64,000 bases of DNA from Ceratodon purpureus (Eukaryota > Streptophyta > Bryopsida > Pseudoditrichales > Ditrichaceae), in assembly GCA_014871385.1 (NCBI GenBank), contig CM026426.1:35775918-35839917 (forward strand), in the 5' to 3' direction. A program made the position numbers and the translations under genes. The notes under the pieces are model-generated. The model was given only the letters and a program-made list of their open reading frames with translations. It searched no databases and was not told where the DNA came from. Below, in pieces: positions 45,836 to 56,512 of this stretch. Every line of letters begins with the position of its first letter. Position 1 is the stretch's first letter.

Positions 45836-47032
45836 AGGCATTCCAGTTTGGATGAAACGGGGAATCCCTTGTCTTTCAAGATTCGTACGTGGTTGTAGAG
45901 CCATCTGTCAAACTTAGGGAATGCCTCTGCCAAGTGTTCTGGATACTGAACTGTGCGATTTTGCTGAGAAGCCCTGAATGCAGCCCGCGAGTTCAAGAAA
46001 GCTTGGCGTTGATCTGTCCACTCACTGCAAGAAGACATCCAACTTGAAAATTTGAGAATAGATTTACTGAAATTCAAGGCACTAAATCTGAATCGGAATG
46101 CATAACACATGTAGAGAAGGGAAGAACTGTCCATACCTTAGTAGTTTAGACGTGTGAACCGAATGCCTGATAACGTAGTCCCGGGCATGGGCCAGTGCAT
46201 CATCCAATAACCTTTTGGGCACGCCTTTCCCGAGCAAGACCTCGCCTGAGTCCCTCATCACTTCCACCGGATCCCATATGCGGCGTCTAGAGTGAGGATA
46301 TAGTGCAAAATACTCAGTACGAAAACCTAGCGATTCCTCTATCATATAGCTAGATGCCATTCCGGCTTCTGGCTTTGACTTGTTTCTAACGAATTTTGTT
46401 AGCACTCCCAGGTACCTTTCGATGCAGTAACACCATCGTGAGTGTACAGGCCCGCACATTTCGAGTTCGTCAACCAGATGGATGACCAAATGTGTCATAA
46501 TGTCAAAAAACCCGGGAGGGAAATGAATCTCAAGGAGAGAGAGTGTCTCTGCTGCGTAGAGGCGAAGAGCAAGAATGGAATCGACCCTGATCGTCTTGGC
46601 GCATATGCGTTGGAATAAATTGCCCACCCGAATTATAGTCTCTCGCACTCCTCGGCTTAGGAGGTTTCGAACAGCAGCAGGCAATATTTGCTGTATTATT
46701 ACATGGTGGTCGTGGCTTTTGAGCCTTGCCAGCCTACTCTCCCCTAGATGTTTTGTGAGAGTGGAACTATACCCAGTCGGGACCTTCGTAGTGGAGACCA
46801 GATTCAAGAATGTATTCCTCTCCTCATCGGTGAACACATAAGGAGCCCTTGGCTTTATGAAATTCCCACCATGGCCTGGCTGTAAGAGGAGGTGCTCCAT
46901 CCTCCCCACCTCCTGCATATCCTGCCAAGTTGAAATAGAGTCCTTCTCTCCAAAAAGGTGTCGTAAAATGTTGTCTGAAACATTTTGTTCTATGTGCATA
47001 ATGTCCAACGTATTGCGCATAGGTAGTTCCTG
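45836..47032 (-). pseudogene. CACTA transposase TNP2, C-terminal exons (DUF4218-like)
   Basis: Follows an in-phase acceptor (TTTTTCAG). The exon begins RNTLDIMHIEQNVSDNILRH, the hallmark segment of TNP2, and continues through EERNTFLNLVSTTKVPTGYS and SHDHHVIIQQILPAAVRNLL into the DUF4218 region: AAETLSLLEIHFPPGFFDIM, LVIHLVDELEMCGPVHSRW, YLGVLTKFVRNKSKPEAGMA. A further exon near 45.84-46.03 kb reads TVQYPEHLAEAFPKFDRWLY and is cut off by the MULE terminus. The 330-codon main exon has no internal stop, so decay here is recent. The enzyme would excise CACTA elements in the nucleus. Confidence 0.88.
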
Positions 47033-47706
47033 AAAAATGTGCAAAATATCAGTCAGTATTTGGACAGACATTCCTTTCGGTACTTGAGTGAACTTGTCAC
47101 GTAATTATAAAAAAATACAAACATGTTAGTATCCCATTTGCAGTGTCCATGCACTTAGAATAACGATACCCTCGGATATTGGGAAAACGTCTCACAGTGG
47201 GGCACAGGGAATTAAATATTCTTTCAATGTTCGGATACAGCACACAAGTCATCCGGACACTTCCTATGACTAACGCGGGTACAAGTGCTTCTGACGTAGG
47301 AATGTTGGACCGTTGCTTTTCCCAAGTTGTGGAACATGAGTATCACAATATAAAAGGCGAGCAGGGTGTTTGTTTGCAGAATGAGAGACCGCATTTTTTA
47401 AAAATTCCGCAGCTTTGTTAGACCAGAATATTTACTAGACGGACTTTCTCTCGGATCCCTAAAACAGTTCATGTTACAAATTTGATTGGCATTTCTTACG
47501 ATGGAAAGAGCAAAGGCCAATTTGAGACAACACAATATCCAGACAAGGCAGTGCTCCCAGGGACACCAGGTAGACTCTAGACCTTAAACTCGGATGTTTA
47601 ACAGACACTAGTTGGTATCTTTGCTAGCTTCACAGAATTGCTAAATAACACATATCAGACTTTACATATGCTCTTAAAAATTCAATCTCACGTAATCAGA
47701 TTAATC

Positions 47707-48106
47707 CATTAGGAGAAAAATGAGCTCAAAATAAGGCCGTGTAAGCCTGCCCTTTCTAGGTGAACTCCCTACTTTGGGCACCTCTGCCGCTGGCAGCGGA
47801 TGCCAGAGTTGCTGCCCGCACAGAACTGCGTGGCGCACTCACAACAAAGGTCCTCGGAATATTAGGTGAGACATGAATGCCTCGGCTCGGGCTTTGGTCC
47901 CAAGTGGGCAGGTTGTGTCAGCCCGACACTGTAGATGTGCCCTCCACACGCCTCCCTTGGAGGTCATTGGTTCGAGCCCCCGTGGCGGTTGCTGGCACCA
48001 CGGTGGCACCTCACATGCCATGTCAAAAAGTACGCGGGCAGCGCCCGTTTTTTTCTCTCACGTGCCGCTTACACGGCCTTTTTGTGACCTGATTTTTCTC
48101 CTAATG
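47707..48106 (+). mobile_element. Family S TIR element with tRNA-like core, copy S2
   Basis: A 400-bp copy in the large intron of the CACTA gene. Ends CATTAGGAGAAAAAT on both sides. On this strand an A-box-like TGGTCCCAAGTGG (47895-47907), a CGCCTCC...GGAGGT stem and a B box GGTTCGAGCCC (47969-47979) appear in tRNA order, although farther apart (about 60 bases) than in a true tRNA. This suggests a SINE-derived or tRNA-derived core inside a TIR element. No obvious target-site duplication. Confidence 0.85.
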
Positions 48107-48395
48107 ATTCGTAAACCACAATACATCCATGCTTGGAAACTCCCACTAACGCTGGCTAAATGGCACTAGATTCCACTGAGCTAACCAAATTACGAGAGCT
48201 ACATCCTTAGGCAAGAGACAGACAGCACTAGCTGGACTTGGTACTACTTCTAGCTGGTGCCGGCAGGTTTTAGAGGGAAAGCCTGACATGATGATTGGCT
48301 GTCTAGGTTCAATTGCAAGGTAACAGAAGGGTACTGGTCATGACTGCGGCAAAATAACGTAAGAGAGCAATTGAGGTATGAAAATTTCTGACCTT

Positions 48396-49355
48396 CCAGT
48401 ACGGTAGTTTAAAGAGAGAGGAAACCCTCTTAATTCCAAACCTCCTTGTTGGATCCTCGGAAGGTAGACCGCCACCTCGTTGCAAGTAAGACTCCTTCAG
48501 ATGTCCCCACCTTAATATGTCATTTGATGTGACTCTCTGAGGAGGGTCACGGTGTTCTGGTCTTCCATTGAAATCCCGAAGATTGCTCCTCCATGGATGA
48601 CCGCAAGGATGCCACCTTCGATGTTGGTCATGATAGACATTCTTGTGTAACGCCCTCGACTTGCGTGAGATGGTTTTTTCAGCATATATAGGACACCCAC
48701 GATAGCCCTTTGTAACACAACCAGCCAGTATTCCATAGGCTGGAAAATCATGGATTGTCCACAGTAGAATAGCCTTCATGTTGAATTCACGCGACCCCTC
48801 ATACATGGCTGCATCCTCTGTTCTAACTCCCTCGTTCCACAGAATGAGCAATTCATCAAGCAGCGGTTGCAGGTAGGTATCAAAATTGTCCCCAGAAACA
48901 CTTTTCTTACCTGCTATGATAAGACTGAGCATGATAAAATGCCGCTTTGTTGTCATCCAAGGCGGCAAATTATAATTCATCAAAAGGACCGGCGAGGTAC
49001 TCCAAGTAGACAGTTTCACTGAGAACGGATTTACTCTGTCTGGGGCCAGTCCCAACCTAAGATTCCTGTCGTCATGTGCAAATTCTTCTCTGTATCGGTC
49101 ATTGACAAACTTCCACTGCGGGCTGTCTGCAGCTTGTCTCATAACACCTGATTCGCTTAAATTCCTTGCATGCTAGGTCATGTATTGTGCCTGTAAGGGC
49201 GTGCTGAACATCCTAATTAATCGGGGGATCAACGGAAAATGGCGTAGTACTTTGACAGGAACTTTAGCCTTATGGAGAGCAATCACTCCATTATCGAATC
49301 TAGGGTGATTGATGCCAACGGTTTCGAGAGCCAATGTTTCGAAGTTTGCTGGCAC
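48396..49355 (-). pseudogene. CACTA transposase TNP2, N-terminal exon (Transposase_21 type)
   Basis: Reads KVLRHFPLIPRLIRMFSTPL, then a TAG at 49173-49175 where the family has Trp before His-Ala-Arg, then ADSPQWKFVNDRYREEFAHD, RNLRLGLAPDRVNPFSVKLS, NYNLPPWMTTKRHFIMLSLI and YLQPLLDELLILWNEGVRTE. It ends SLFKLPYWK at a GTCAGA donor, joining to the exon at 47032 as is usual for TNP2. The 1.36-kb intron hosts S2. Residues such as FNMKAILLWTIHDFPAYGIL and GYRGCPIYAEK are typical. Only one stop is seen, a G-to-A-type change. Confidence 0.87.
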
Positions 49356-49557
49356 AACGGTAAGAACATAAGAGCTTGGCCGCGCCTAAGGTGGTCACCA
49401 ACTTACAAAAAGCAGTCACAAATTTGGATGCATAGGATTTGACTGTTGTAGAATATAGGACACCATTGTAAGGTGGAATTCAAGGGTGATTGGCCCAACA
49501 CAAGGGCGCACGAGGTTGATAGTGACAACTAAAATTATGAGCGATTTCTTTACAGAT
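49356..49557. other. Short spacer between CACTA and coiled-coil gene
   Basis: Region between two oppositely oriented genes; likely holds the start of the CACTA gene and the promoter of the other. No TIR of the CACTA type was found. Confidence 0.35.
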
Positions 49558-50597
49558 GTCCGCTGGCAGCAATTACGAATTTGAGCAGGAAGCAGATGCA
49601 AAGGTGTTCTTGTAACTCCTACTGCGGTGGACTGAAGAAATACTGTAAGTGACGTCTTCCCTATGATAAGTTCTGGTTGTGTTCCACAATACTAGGGTAG
49701 ATAATGCTCTTCATTTCATTTTGCAATTTCCTTCAGTGGCTATGGTATAGGGTTTGGCTGTTGACAACTCTGGAGTCTTGGGTACTTGGCCATCATAAGA
49801 AGATTTTTATTCATATTGTAGTACGTTCAGAGCCATTGAGAGCTTCAAACACTACGGATTTCTGGACTCTCGATGGCAGCAAGAGTGTCGGAGCGTTCAA
49901 GCTACATTTTCCAAGTTTCACTTGATGCACGCTATGCACCACTTATTAGGCTATGTTTGTTGCGATGTGAGCAACCCTGTCCATCAATGTTTCTAGCGCG
50001 GACGGCAGCTAGAGATACAAACATTGACTTGTGGACCGATGGCAGCATTTACCTGGTTGATCTAGGAATAGGGAGGCCACCTCCATTCAAAACTCTTAGG
50101 GATTGCCTAGAATTCCTATGCCATGGAGAGCGAGGTCTTTACAGATATGCACGCAGATTGGAGGTTGGTGATGAAGGGGGACCTACACGGTGTGAGTTGG
50201 AAATACAATGCCAGCATTTTGAAGAAGAATTGTGGAAGGTGAGAGATACTAGGCTGGCAGCAAAGTGATGCTTGACCATTACAAAGACAGTGAGGATACA
50301 TGCATGCAGTTGCGGAATGAATTGGAGACTACTCATGACAAGAAGAGTGGCAAAGAAAGGAATTATAACATGATGGTCCAACGCTTGGAGACCGAAATGC
50401 ATCGCTTGCAGCAAGAAAGTGAGCATCTACAGGAAGAGAGTGAGAGCCTACAGCAGAGGGCCAACTTTGAGAAGAACACGCCTTTGGGGATGCGTTGTAG
50501 GGCTCGCTGGCTTAGAAGGATTCATGAGGTGAATCCTTGTTTAAGGGATGCAAAACACATAGTGAAGCTCATTAGAAGAGTGTTGCAACCACATCTT
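49558..50597 (+). pseudogene. Coiled-coil gene Q, decayed and truncated
   Basis: Not recognised. A first exon MSAGSNYEFEQEADAKVFL (TAA at 49613) ends at a GTAAGT donor; later frames give ERSSYIFQVSLDARYAPLIR, NIDLWTDGSIYLVDLGIG and a C-terminal coiled coil (RLETEMHRLQQESEHLQEES) ending with RWLRRIHEVNPCLRDAKHIV. A TGA-type break at about 50268 needs a one-base shift. The frame stops abruptly against the broken end of MULE copy 3. It may be another TE-encoded protein. Confidence 0.45.
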
Positions 50598-50601
50598 GTG
50601 G

Positions 50602-53497
50602 GCCCAGCAGCACTTTGCAGAAGTCCTCAACAATCTTGCGATGTGCCATTCTTTGACGTCAACCTTGGTCTCCTGAACTGCATTCACTTGGCGGATTCCG
50701 ATCTCGTTTCGTGGGGTCTCCGGGATTGTCACGGCATCCTCTGTAGGGGACCCGCCTTTGTCGACCTGCGTGTCATCTTTGGTGACAATGATGGGCATCT
50801 GGGAGGTGTGAGTCCTGACATTACGATCAGGTGCTTTTGGATGAGAGTAGTTTACCTTGTCCGGACGGTGCGATTCTCCCTCAGCTCCAAGGGGTAGGTC
50901 GGGCTTCGGCTTCATGGATCCGAACACTTCCTCTCCAACTTGGCGTGGCAGACGTGTGCAGAACTCGTCTGCTCTAGGCATCTCTAACATGTGGTCTTGA
51001 AGCACATGCGGTCTCCCTGTCAACTTCGCCCTGCGCTCTGCTGCTCTAAGCTTCAATTCCTTCTTGAATGGACCCGTCCCTCCAACTTCCCCTTTCAGAA
51101 ACTGGTAGAAGTTGAGAACTTGAAGAAACGCCCGAACATAGTCATCAACTGTAGCCACGTAGAGGTCGCCGCACTTGTTACCAGAGGGCTGAAGCCATTT
51201 GCTGTGAACAGTTTTAGCAAGGTTACACATAGGCATTTCTGCAAGTTCTTCCTCGGTAAATTTCTGCACATGAAAACGATGTCGTGGTTAGATGTGGTTC
51301 GGCATTTAGAACGGTGGGGGCAACTACGAAGTAGAAATAGGAGTGAATGAGTAAGAAAAAAAAAAAGGTACCTTAGTCATGAAGCTGCCCCACTGGCAAA
51401 ATCTGAAGGCCAGAAACAGAGCTAGAGCTCCAATCTAGCTAGGGCCTTCTCTGAGAGAGTTCCAGTAGAAACCCACCAACCTTTAATTGCGAGGTAGAGA
51501 GTATCCGCTTCCTCCATTGTTTTGGCTGCCTAGTATTGCTGGCACATTTTCTTGTGTTGCTCCCACAGTTCTTCAGGGATATTCCTCTCAATGTTATTGA
51601 CCATGGACTGCGAACAATGGAATAGGCAGGTCCTCTCCCAATCCTCCATACGGTCCTCCTTCTTCCATGTCCCGTACACGATCCGACTTGCATTCCAGTT
51701 GGCCTCTGCGCTGTCCGCCATGAAGCCCTTGAAGTTTGGCGCTGGAACGCCATTCCTCTCCATGACAGCATTTAGGTTTCTCCAAAACAGGATCTGGGCG
51801 TCGCAATCCTCGGACATCATGTCACAGGTAGCAATCGTCATCACCCAGCAGTACGTAGAGTCGTACACGTGGCATGCCAACGTCGTCCAATCGCATACCC
51901 GCTTCACATGGTCAAACATCACCTAGGCGTTCTCGAGATCATCGCCGGGCTGCATCCTAGACACGAGGTAGACACCGCTTTCGGGACCCACTTCCGACAT
52001 CTTGAAGAGGAACACCTTGTCCAGATCTTTACCTTGGCCAGGGAATTTGTTCTCTTGAACATATGCCTAGAGACTGATTCCACGCAGCTTTGTTATGGCA
52101 TCCATAACTCCGTAATTCCTGAACTGACGGAATGACATTACCTTGTTGCAAATGTTCGGAGACGCCATGTCCTTGCACCTATCAAGGACTGGAATAAGCT
52201 CCTCCATAGTGAGTTTCTTGGGAGGTGCATCCTCCGGCTGTAGCAAGTAATTCCCAATTAGAACCTTGCTCGCCTCCAGCACCACAGAGCTCTTCGTTGC
52301 TCGAGGTGTGTTTCCGACCTGTTCTGAGATCAAACTATTGATCTCATCCTTTGAATCTTTGTAGTCGCCAACCTTAACAAAGTGATCGTGAGTTCCAAGA
52401 TGGATACACGCCCTGGTTTGGTTGACTGTACCAGACACGTAAAAAATTCGGGCCCCACAGGTAGCAATGCAGGCGGGGGGTTCTTTGCATACCTTGCATA
52501 CAACCGTGGAATCTTTTGGTGGTGGCAGGTTGACACTGAAGGCTTGAAGTGTGCAGCCGTCGAAGTCGGTCTCGTTCACATCACGAATCCGGGGGCGGCG
52601 TTCCAGAAATGGGCAGTCTTTGTTGATGCAGCGCAGCCATACGACGCAGGTGGAGGATCGGAAAGACAGCCCCAAGTCGTTGGTGATGTTGGTGGTGATG
52701 GTCTTGGTCCAGACATGGCCGTCGTATTGTTTGTCCATTCCTTGCATGGACTTTGCTTGCGACCGTGATGCTCCTAGTGCCGCAGGGGGCAATTCGAAGA
52801 GAACTGGTCCATTGAAAACGGCAGGCAAGTACCCTACTCTCTTGTGTCGCATTCTTGAGTAATTTATTTTTTTCAGAACGTTCTTACTACCAGGTCTCTC
52901 GGCAAGTTTGCGAAGAGAATCGACAATACTGATAGTACTATTCTCTGAAATATGAGAGGAACTGTAGGACTTTACTAGAGGGGGGACTGCGGGCCTAGAC
53001 TCTGCAGCGTCCCGCGTGACAGGAGGGGACGACATAGCAGGACTAGTTTCTTCATCTGAAGAGAGGGAGATGACCGGAGTTTGAAGAGTAGCATCCACGC
53101 CTGACTCTACCTTGACCTTCACGTCACGAGGAAGCGGAGTTTGAACAGTGCAAGTGGAGGGTTGACGAGGAGTAAGAATCTCTGTAGACGTCTGCATCTG
53201 CGAATCGGTAAGTCCATAAACTCTATATGTACCTGGATACAAGTGCCAGTACAGAATTCCATCGTCACCCCTCTCGGACAACTGACCTAGAGTGTGAGTG
53301 ACCTCAGTTGTTATCTCGTCAAAAATCTCCTCCTCGACCCTGATTGTATCCTCTCTAAAAGTGAATCTCATACTTAGGTGCTGGGAGGACACGCTAGCCA
53401 TACCATCGGCACAAGTCTAAAAAGAGAGAGGGATTCCAAGGCCGTGAGCATAAAGGACGACTGTGCCTTGGACTTCCTGAGGAGCTGCGCAGGCCAT
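50602..53497 (-). pseudogene. MULE transposase copy 3, N-terminal and catalytic parts
   Basis: Best-preserved MULE copy. Starts MACAAPQEVQGTVVLYAHG; stops at 53417 (TAG), 52067 (TAG), 51923 (TAG) and about 51530. Order: N-terminal domain with EITTEVTHTLGQLSERG; acidic linker with LSSDEETSPAMSSPP; DGHVWTKTITTNITNDLGLS and a Cys-rich finger (VWLRCINKDCPFL, CKVCKEPPACIATC, RACIHLGTHDH); linker; catalytic region with HVYDSTYCWVMTIATCD and FKGFMADSAEANWNA (candidate Asp at about 51861 and 51714); intron 51371-51264; second exon KFTEEELAEMPMCNLAKTVH. The Trp codons at the 52067 and 51923 stops are intact TGG in copy 1. The SWIM part is missing: the gene is cut after KCCWAHK. Confidence 0.85.
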
Positions 53498-53579
53498 AGT
53501 GAAACGTAGAGTGGGGGGATATGACAGTAATCGAGTGAAGGTGCACAAGAATGAAAGATTGAAGTGGTCGAGTACAATG

Positions 53580-53587
53580 ATTATATA
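53580..53587 (-). promoter_or_regulatory. TATA box of MULE copy 3
   Basis: The minus strand reads CTGTATATAATCATTG about 85 bases before the transposase ATG, a good place for a TATA box with the start of transcription near 53550. Confidence 0.5.
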
Positions 53588-54028
53588 CAGTTCTAGTTGC
53601 ATCTTAGGAAATGAATCTGAATCACGAGTAACGGAAGTTAGTTAGATTGTAAGTAATAGAGTTAGTTATCCCTAGCGCCGTAATGAGAATTTAACAGTAC
53701 TTATATTAACTCATGTTAGTACCACTTTAGATCGTGGTTTGATTTTTTGTTGAAGACAGCATGTCAAGGATTAGCTCTAGCCGCCTTTCATTCTAGGACT
53801 CATGGCCAGACCTCAGTGATGGGTTACCCTTTGTCATCAATTCTATTTAAGTGAAGATTATATTGATTTCCAGATCAATTTTAATTATATTTATTTGCAC
53901 ATGAACTTTAATTCAAAATTCATATATCTTTAGTTGTACAATGTCAGTGACCATTTTTAGAGGTACATGTCAGTGATCATTATTATTATGATAGGAGGAG
54001 TTGTTGAGCAGTAGTTAGGATTGATCAG

Positions 54029-54036
54029 TATATAAG
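54029..54036 (+). promoter_or_regulatory. TATA box of gene P
   Basis: TATATAAG about 60 bases before the first in-frame ATG of the reading frame at 54097. The MULE TATA box on the other strand lies about 440 bases away, so the two genes diverge from a shared intergenic region. Confidence 0.5.
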
Positions 54037-54096
54037 CAGAGCTGAAGTTCTATAGTGTCTTTTATTGTGAGGAGGATCATTAGCTTACATAGACAC

Positions 54097-54537
54097 ATGA
54101 AGGATAGTGGAGGGTATACTCCCTCCACTTATGTCACTCCTAAACCGAGAAGAAAACCATGTAAGACAGATTTTACGAATAGGAGAGCGAGAAAGAGGAG
54201 AGCATCACGTAAGAAGGTAGATTTGAAGGCTGATCACTTGAGTGCACCATTGAAGAGGAGAGGAGCGGGTCTGCCTGTAGCCTTGAAGTTTTGTAGCATT
54301 CGTAAACTCATCCTAGACAGTATAGTTGAGGTGAAGGAAGAGATCTTGGAAGACAATGGAGCAGCAAATCAGGAGCACGAGATACCTTGTAGTGGGGTAC
54401 GACTTGAGGAGCATATCGAAGACTTAGAAATTAATTGTAGTCAAAGAGTAGAATCCCCGCAGCCGTCGTTTGGGAAGAAGGATTCACGCTCAAGGGATAT
54501 GCATTCACAATCAGACGAAGATTGTCTCTCTGAACTG
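54097..54537 (+). CDS. Unknown gene P, first coding exon
   Basis: 147 codons from MKDSGGYTPSTYVTPKPRRK to a clean GTAAGT donor in phase 0 after DEDCLSEL. The N-terminal third is very basic (KTDFTNRRARKRRASRKKVD), as in nuclear proteins; the rest is acidic and Ser-rich (VEVKEEILEDNGAA, RSRDMHSQSDEDC). No recognisable domain. No stop interrupts it. Following exons were not identified: 54.6-55.3 kb shows no continuing frame. The ATG is chosen for its distance from the TATA box; the frame is open upstream to about 54055. It could be a host gene exon, or an accessory gene of the adjacent MULE. Confidence 0.5.
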
Positions 54538-55330
54538 GTAAGTGTACGTCACTGTCTTAGCAAATGTTTTTTATGGTTGGCCAACAACTTTATGTTATGT
54601 TAAGCAAGTTATTTTAGAATAATCTAAACTATATTCTACATTGAACCAGCTAATGAACGTAGAGGGATATTATAGTGTACAATAGTCTACGTTGACTCAA
54701 AGCAGTCGAGTACTTGTTTGGATCAATAGAATAAACTTATTATAAGCAGTTTTTTAAACAAGCTCAAGCGATAAGTTTCAGTGAATTCAGATCATTTGTA
54801 GGTTTAGGGTATAGGGGTTGTGGGGTACTTCAGTATGTAGTTTAGAAAGGAAGAACTTACTCTCGCACCTTTGACTGATTGGATATGAGTACCTGTAATT
54901 GTCCATATTAAATTTCCTAGTACATCGAGTGGTCAGCATGAAATTAACGGGGCTGGGAAACATTCGTTCAAATAATCGATGATAGCAAGCGAGAATCAAA
55001 TAAATTATTGAGGCACTAATTATTTGACAAGGGCCCGTAATTGCTTCGGGCTGCCTGCGAGGAACTTCAGTTTCGTATTGTTCACGTGAACTTGATGTTA
55101 AAGTCAATTACTAGGTTGGCTAGTAAAAGTCAATGGGCGTCCTTGTATTGACTTCGGCCCGGCCTCTAGATCGCATTGCCATCTGGATAGGTGTGATGAG
55201 ATTTTGATATCGACTCATAGAAACCTTGTTTGGGTTGACTGGACTCTTTTGTGGCACTCAGAGATTTTGCATAGAGGGAGAGGAGGGTGAGGAATTGCGA
55301 GGGTGCGCGAGGAGGGTTCGAGCCGCAATC

Positions 55331-55518
55331 ATGGAGGCTGGCAGCGACTCTGATGGTGGAGCGGGCCGAGGCATTGCGGAAGACGATGGCAGGGTGATGC
55401 ATGCCGATGGAGGAGGGGGATTTGATGGGCCAGGAGAAGCCACCGACACGGAGGAGTCTTTAGGAGGTGGGCAGGATATTGAGCGAAATGGTGGAGACGA
55501 CGACGACGACGACGAAGA
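55331..55518 (+). CDS. Acidic Gly/Asp-rich exon-like frame
   Basis: Starts MEAGSDSDGGAGRGIAEDDG, continues Gly- and Glu-rich, and ends in a run of six Asp at GAG followed by a possible GTATTC donor. GC-rich compared with its surroundings. It could be the first exon of the ParB-methyltransferase gene downstream; low complexity makes this uncertain. Confidence 0.35.
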
Positions 55519-55966
55519 GGTATTCTAGTAACTTGACCTTCTTGGTTGTAAGCGGATTTGGGTTGTTTAGAAGGGTTTGATTCTTACAGATTGCGTCTTT
55601 ATTGTTTGTGGGTTGTGGGTTGTTCGAGGGTATCGGGTTCTTGGTTGCTTGCGAGTATGGGGTTCTTCAGTGCTTGCGATCTGTTTTTGAATTTTAGAGT
55701 GGGCAGATTGTGGGTGTTGCGGATTCTTGCGCTGCTCTTGGTTAGATGGATTGCATTGCTTGTAACGAGCTGTGAGTGTTGATGTATCTTGGCTGGTTTG
55801 TTCTTAGTGGCCCGCGGCTTTGGACTGTCCATCCGCAATGAGTGGCCACCCGGGAGCAAGCTAAGCGTAAGTGTAAGTCCAATGCTGTTACCTCAAGTAA
55901 TGCCGCCGGTAGCGGGGGATACCAATGGGTTGTTGCTGCGAGTGACTTGTGAAAAGAAGGAATAGC

Positions 55967-55983
55967 TACCTGGTTGATCCTGC
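55967..55983 (+). other. 18S rRNA 5'-end fragment
   Basis: TACCTGGTTGATCCTGC is identical to the first 17 bases of eukaryotic 18S rRNA; the match then breaks (A instead of C). The preceding 150 bases (GC-richer, with GAGTGGCCACCCGGGAGC) could be the end of an external transcribed spacer. Not a functional rRNA gene. Confidence 0.6.
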
Positions 55984-56115
55984 AAGATCGATCCCCACAA
56001 AATTGTAAATTAAATCTGAATTTTTTGAAGATGTCTCCGTTTTTTTATTGGTATTTTTTTAATCTTTAAAAAAAAATGGCCCCAAGCCTACTGTCGGCAA
56101 CATACCTCTCTAGTG

Positions 56116-56370
56116 TACATGCCTACATCCCCGGTGTATAAGCCTTCCTTCCCGGGCTACATGCCCACGTCTCCTCCACAGGGCTCACCACCTATGTCTC
56201 CACCCTCTCCTTCCCCGCCTATTAGAGTGAGGAGGCCAGCCCATGTGGTCTTTGTTCTTCCAGCAATTTTGCCGTGCTCTGTCCAACAGACCAGGCAATT
56301 TTGGAGGAGGCGCCGTCACTGGAACTGTAGACAGTCTAAGGAGTACTACAGTCGTGCATCACGTAGATAG
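56116..56370 (+). CDS. Pro-rich exon with CTD-like heptads, probable 5' exon of ParB-methyltransferase gene
   Basis: Reads VYMPTSPVYKPSFPGYMPTS followed by a Pro/Ser-rich stretch. Three units fit YxPTSPx or a close variant, the heptad of the RNA polymerase II large-subunit C-terminal domain. After the repeat the frame becomes Arg-rich, and a second frame is also open, so a frameshift is possible. No clean donor was found before the next exon at 56513. It is placed with that exon by proximity and strand. It may also be independent low-complexity sequence. Confidence 0.4.
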   Translation, partial: YMPTSPVYKPSFPGYMPTSPPQGSPPMSPPSPSPPIRVRRPAHVVFVLPAILPCSVQQTRQFWRRRRHWNCRQSKEYYSRASRR

Positions 56371-56512
56371 TTCCAGCAAGCTCAGATGATAATAATGTTA
56401 CAAAAGGGTTAACAGTATAAAATTATATTGTTATTTTCTTTTATATACTTGTCTTCTTTGTATGACTTTCGTTGATTGCGATTCTATTGTTAATTTGCAC
56501 ATCTTTTGGCAG

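Noticed and set aside
47890-47985. tRNA gene
   Set aside because: Polymerase III boxes and one arm are tRNA-like, but no acceptor stem, wrong spacing and position inside a repeat; treated as a tRNA-derived core.
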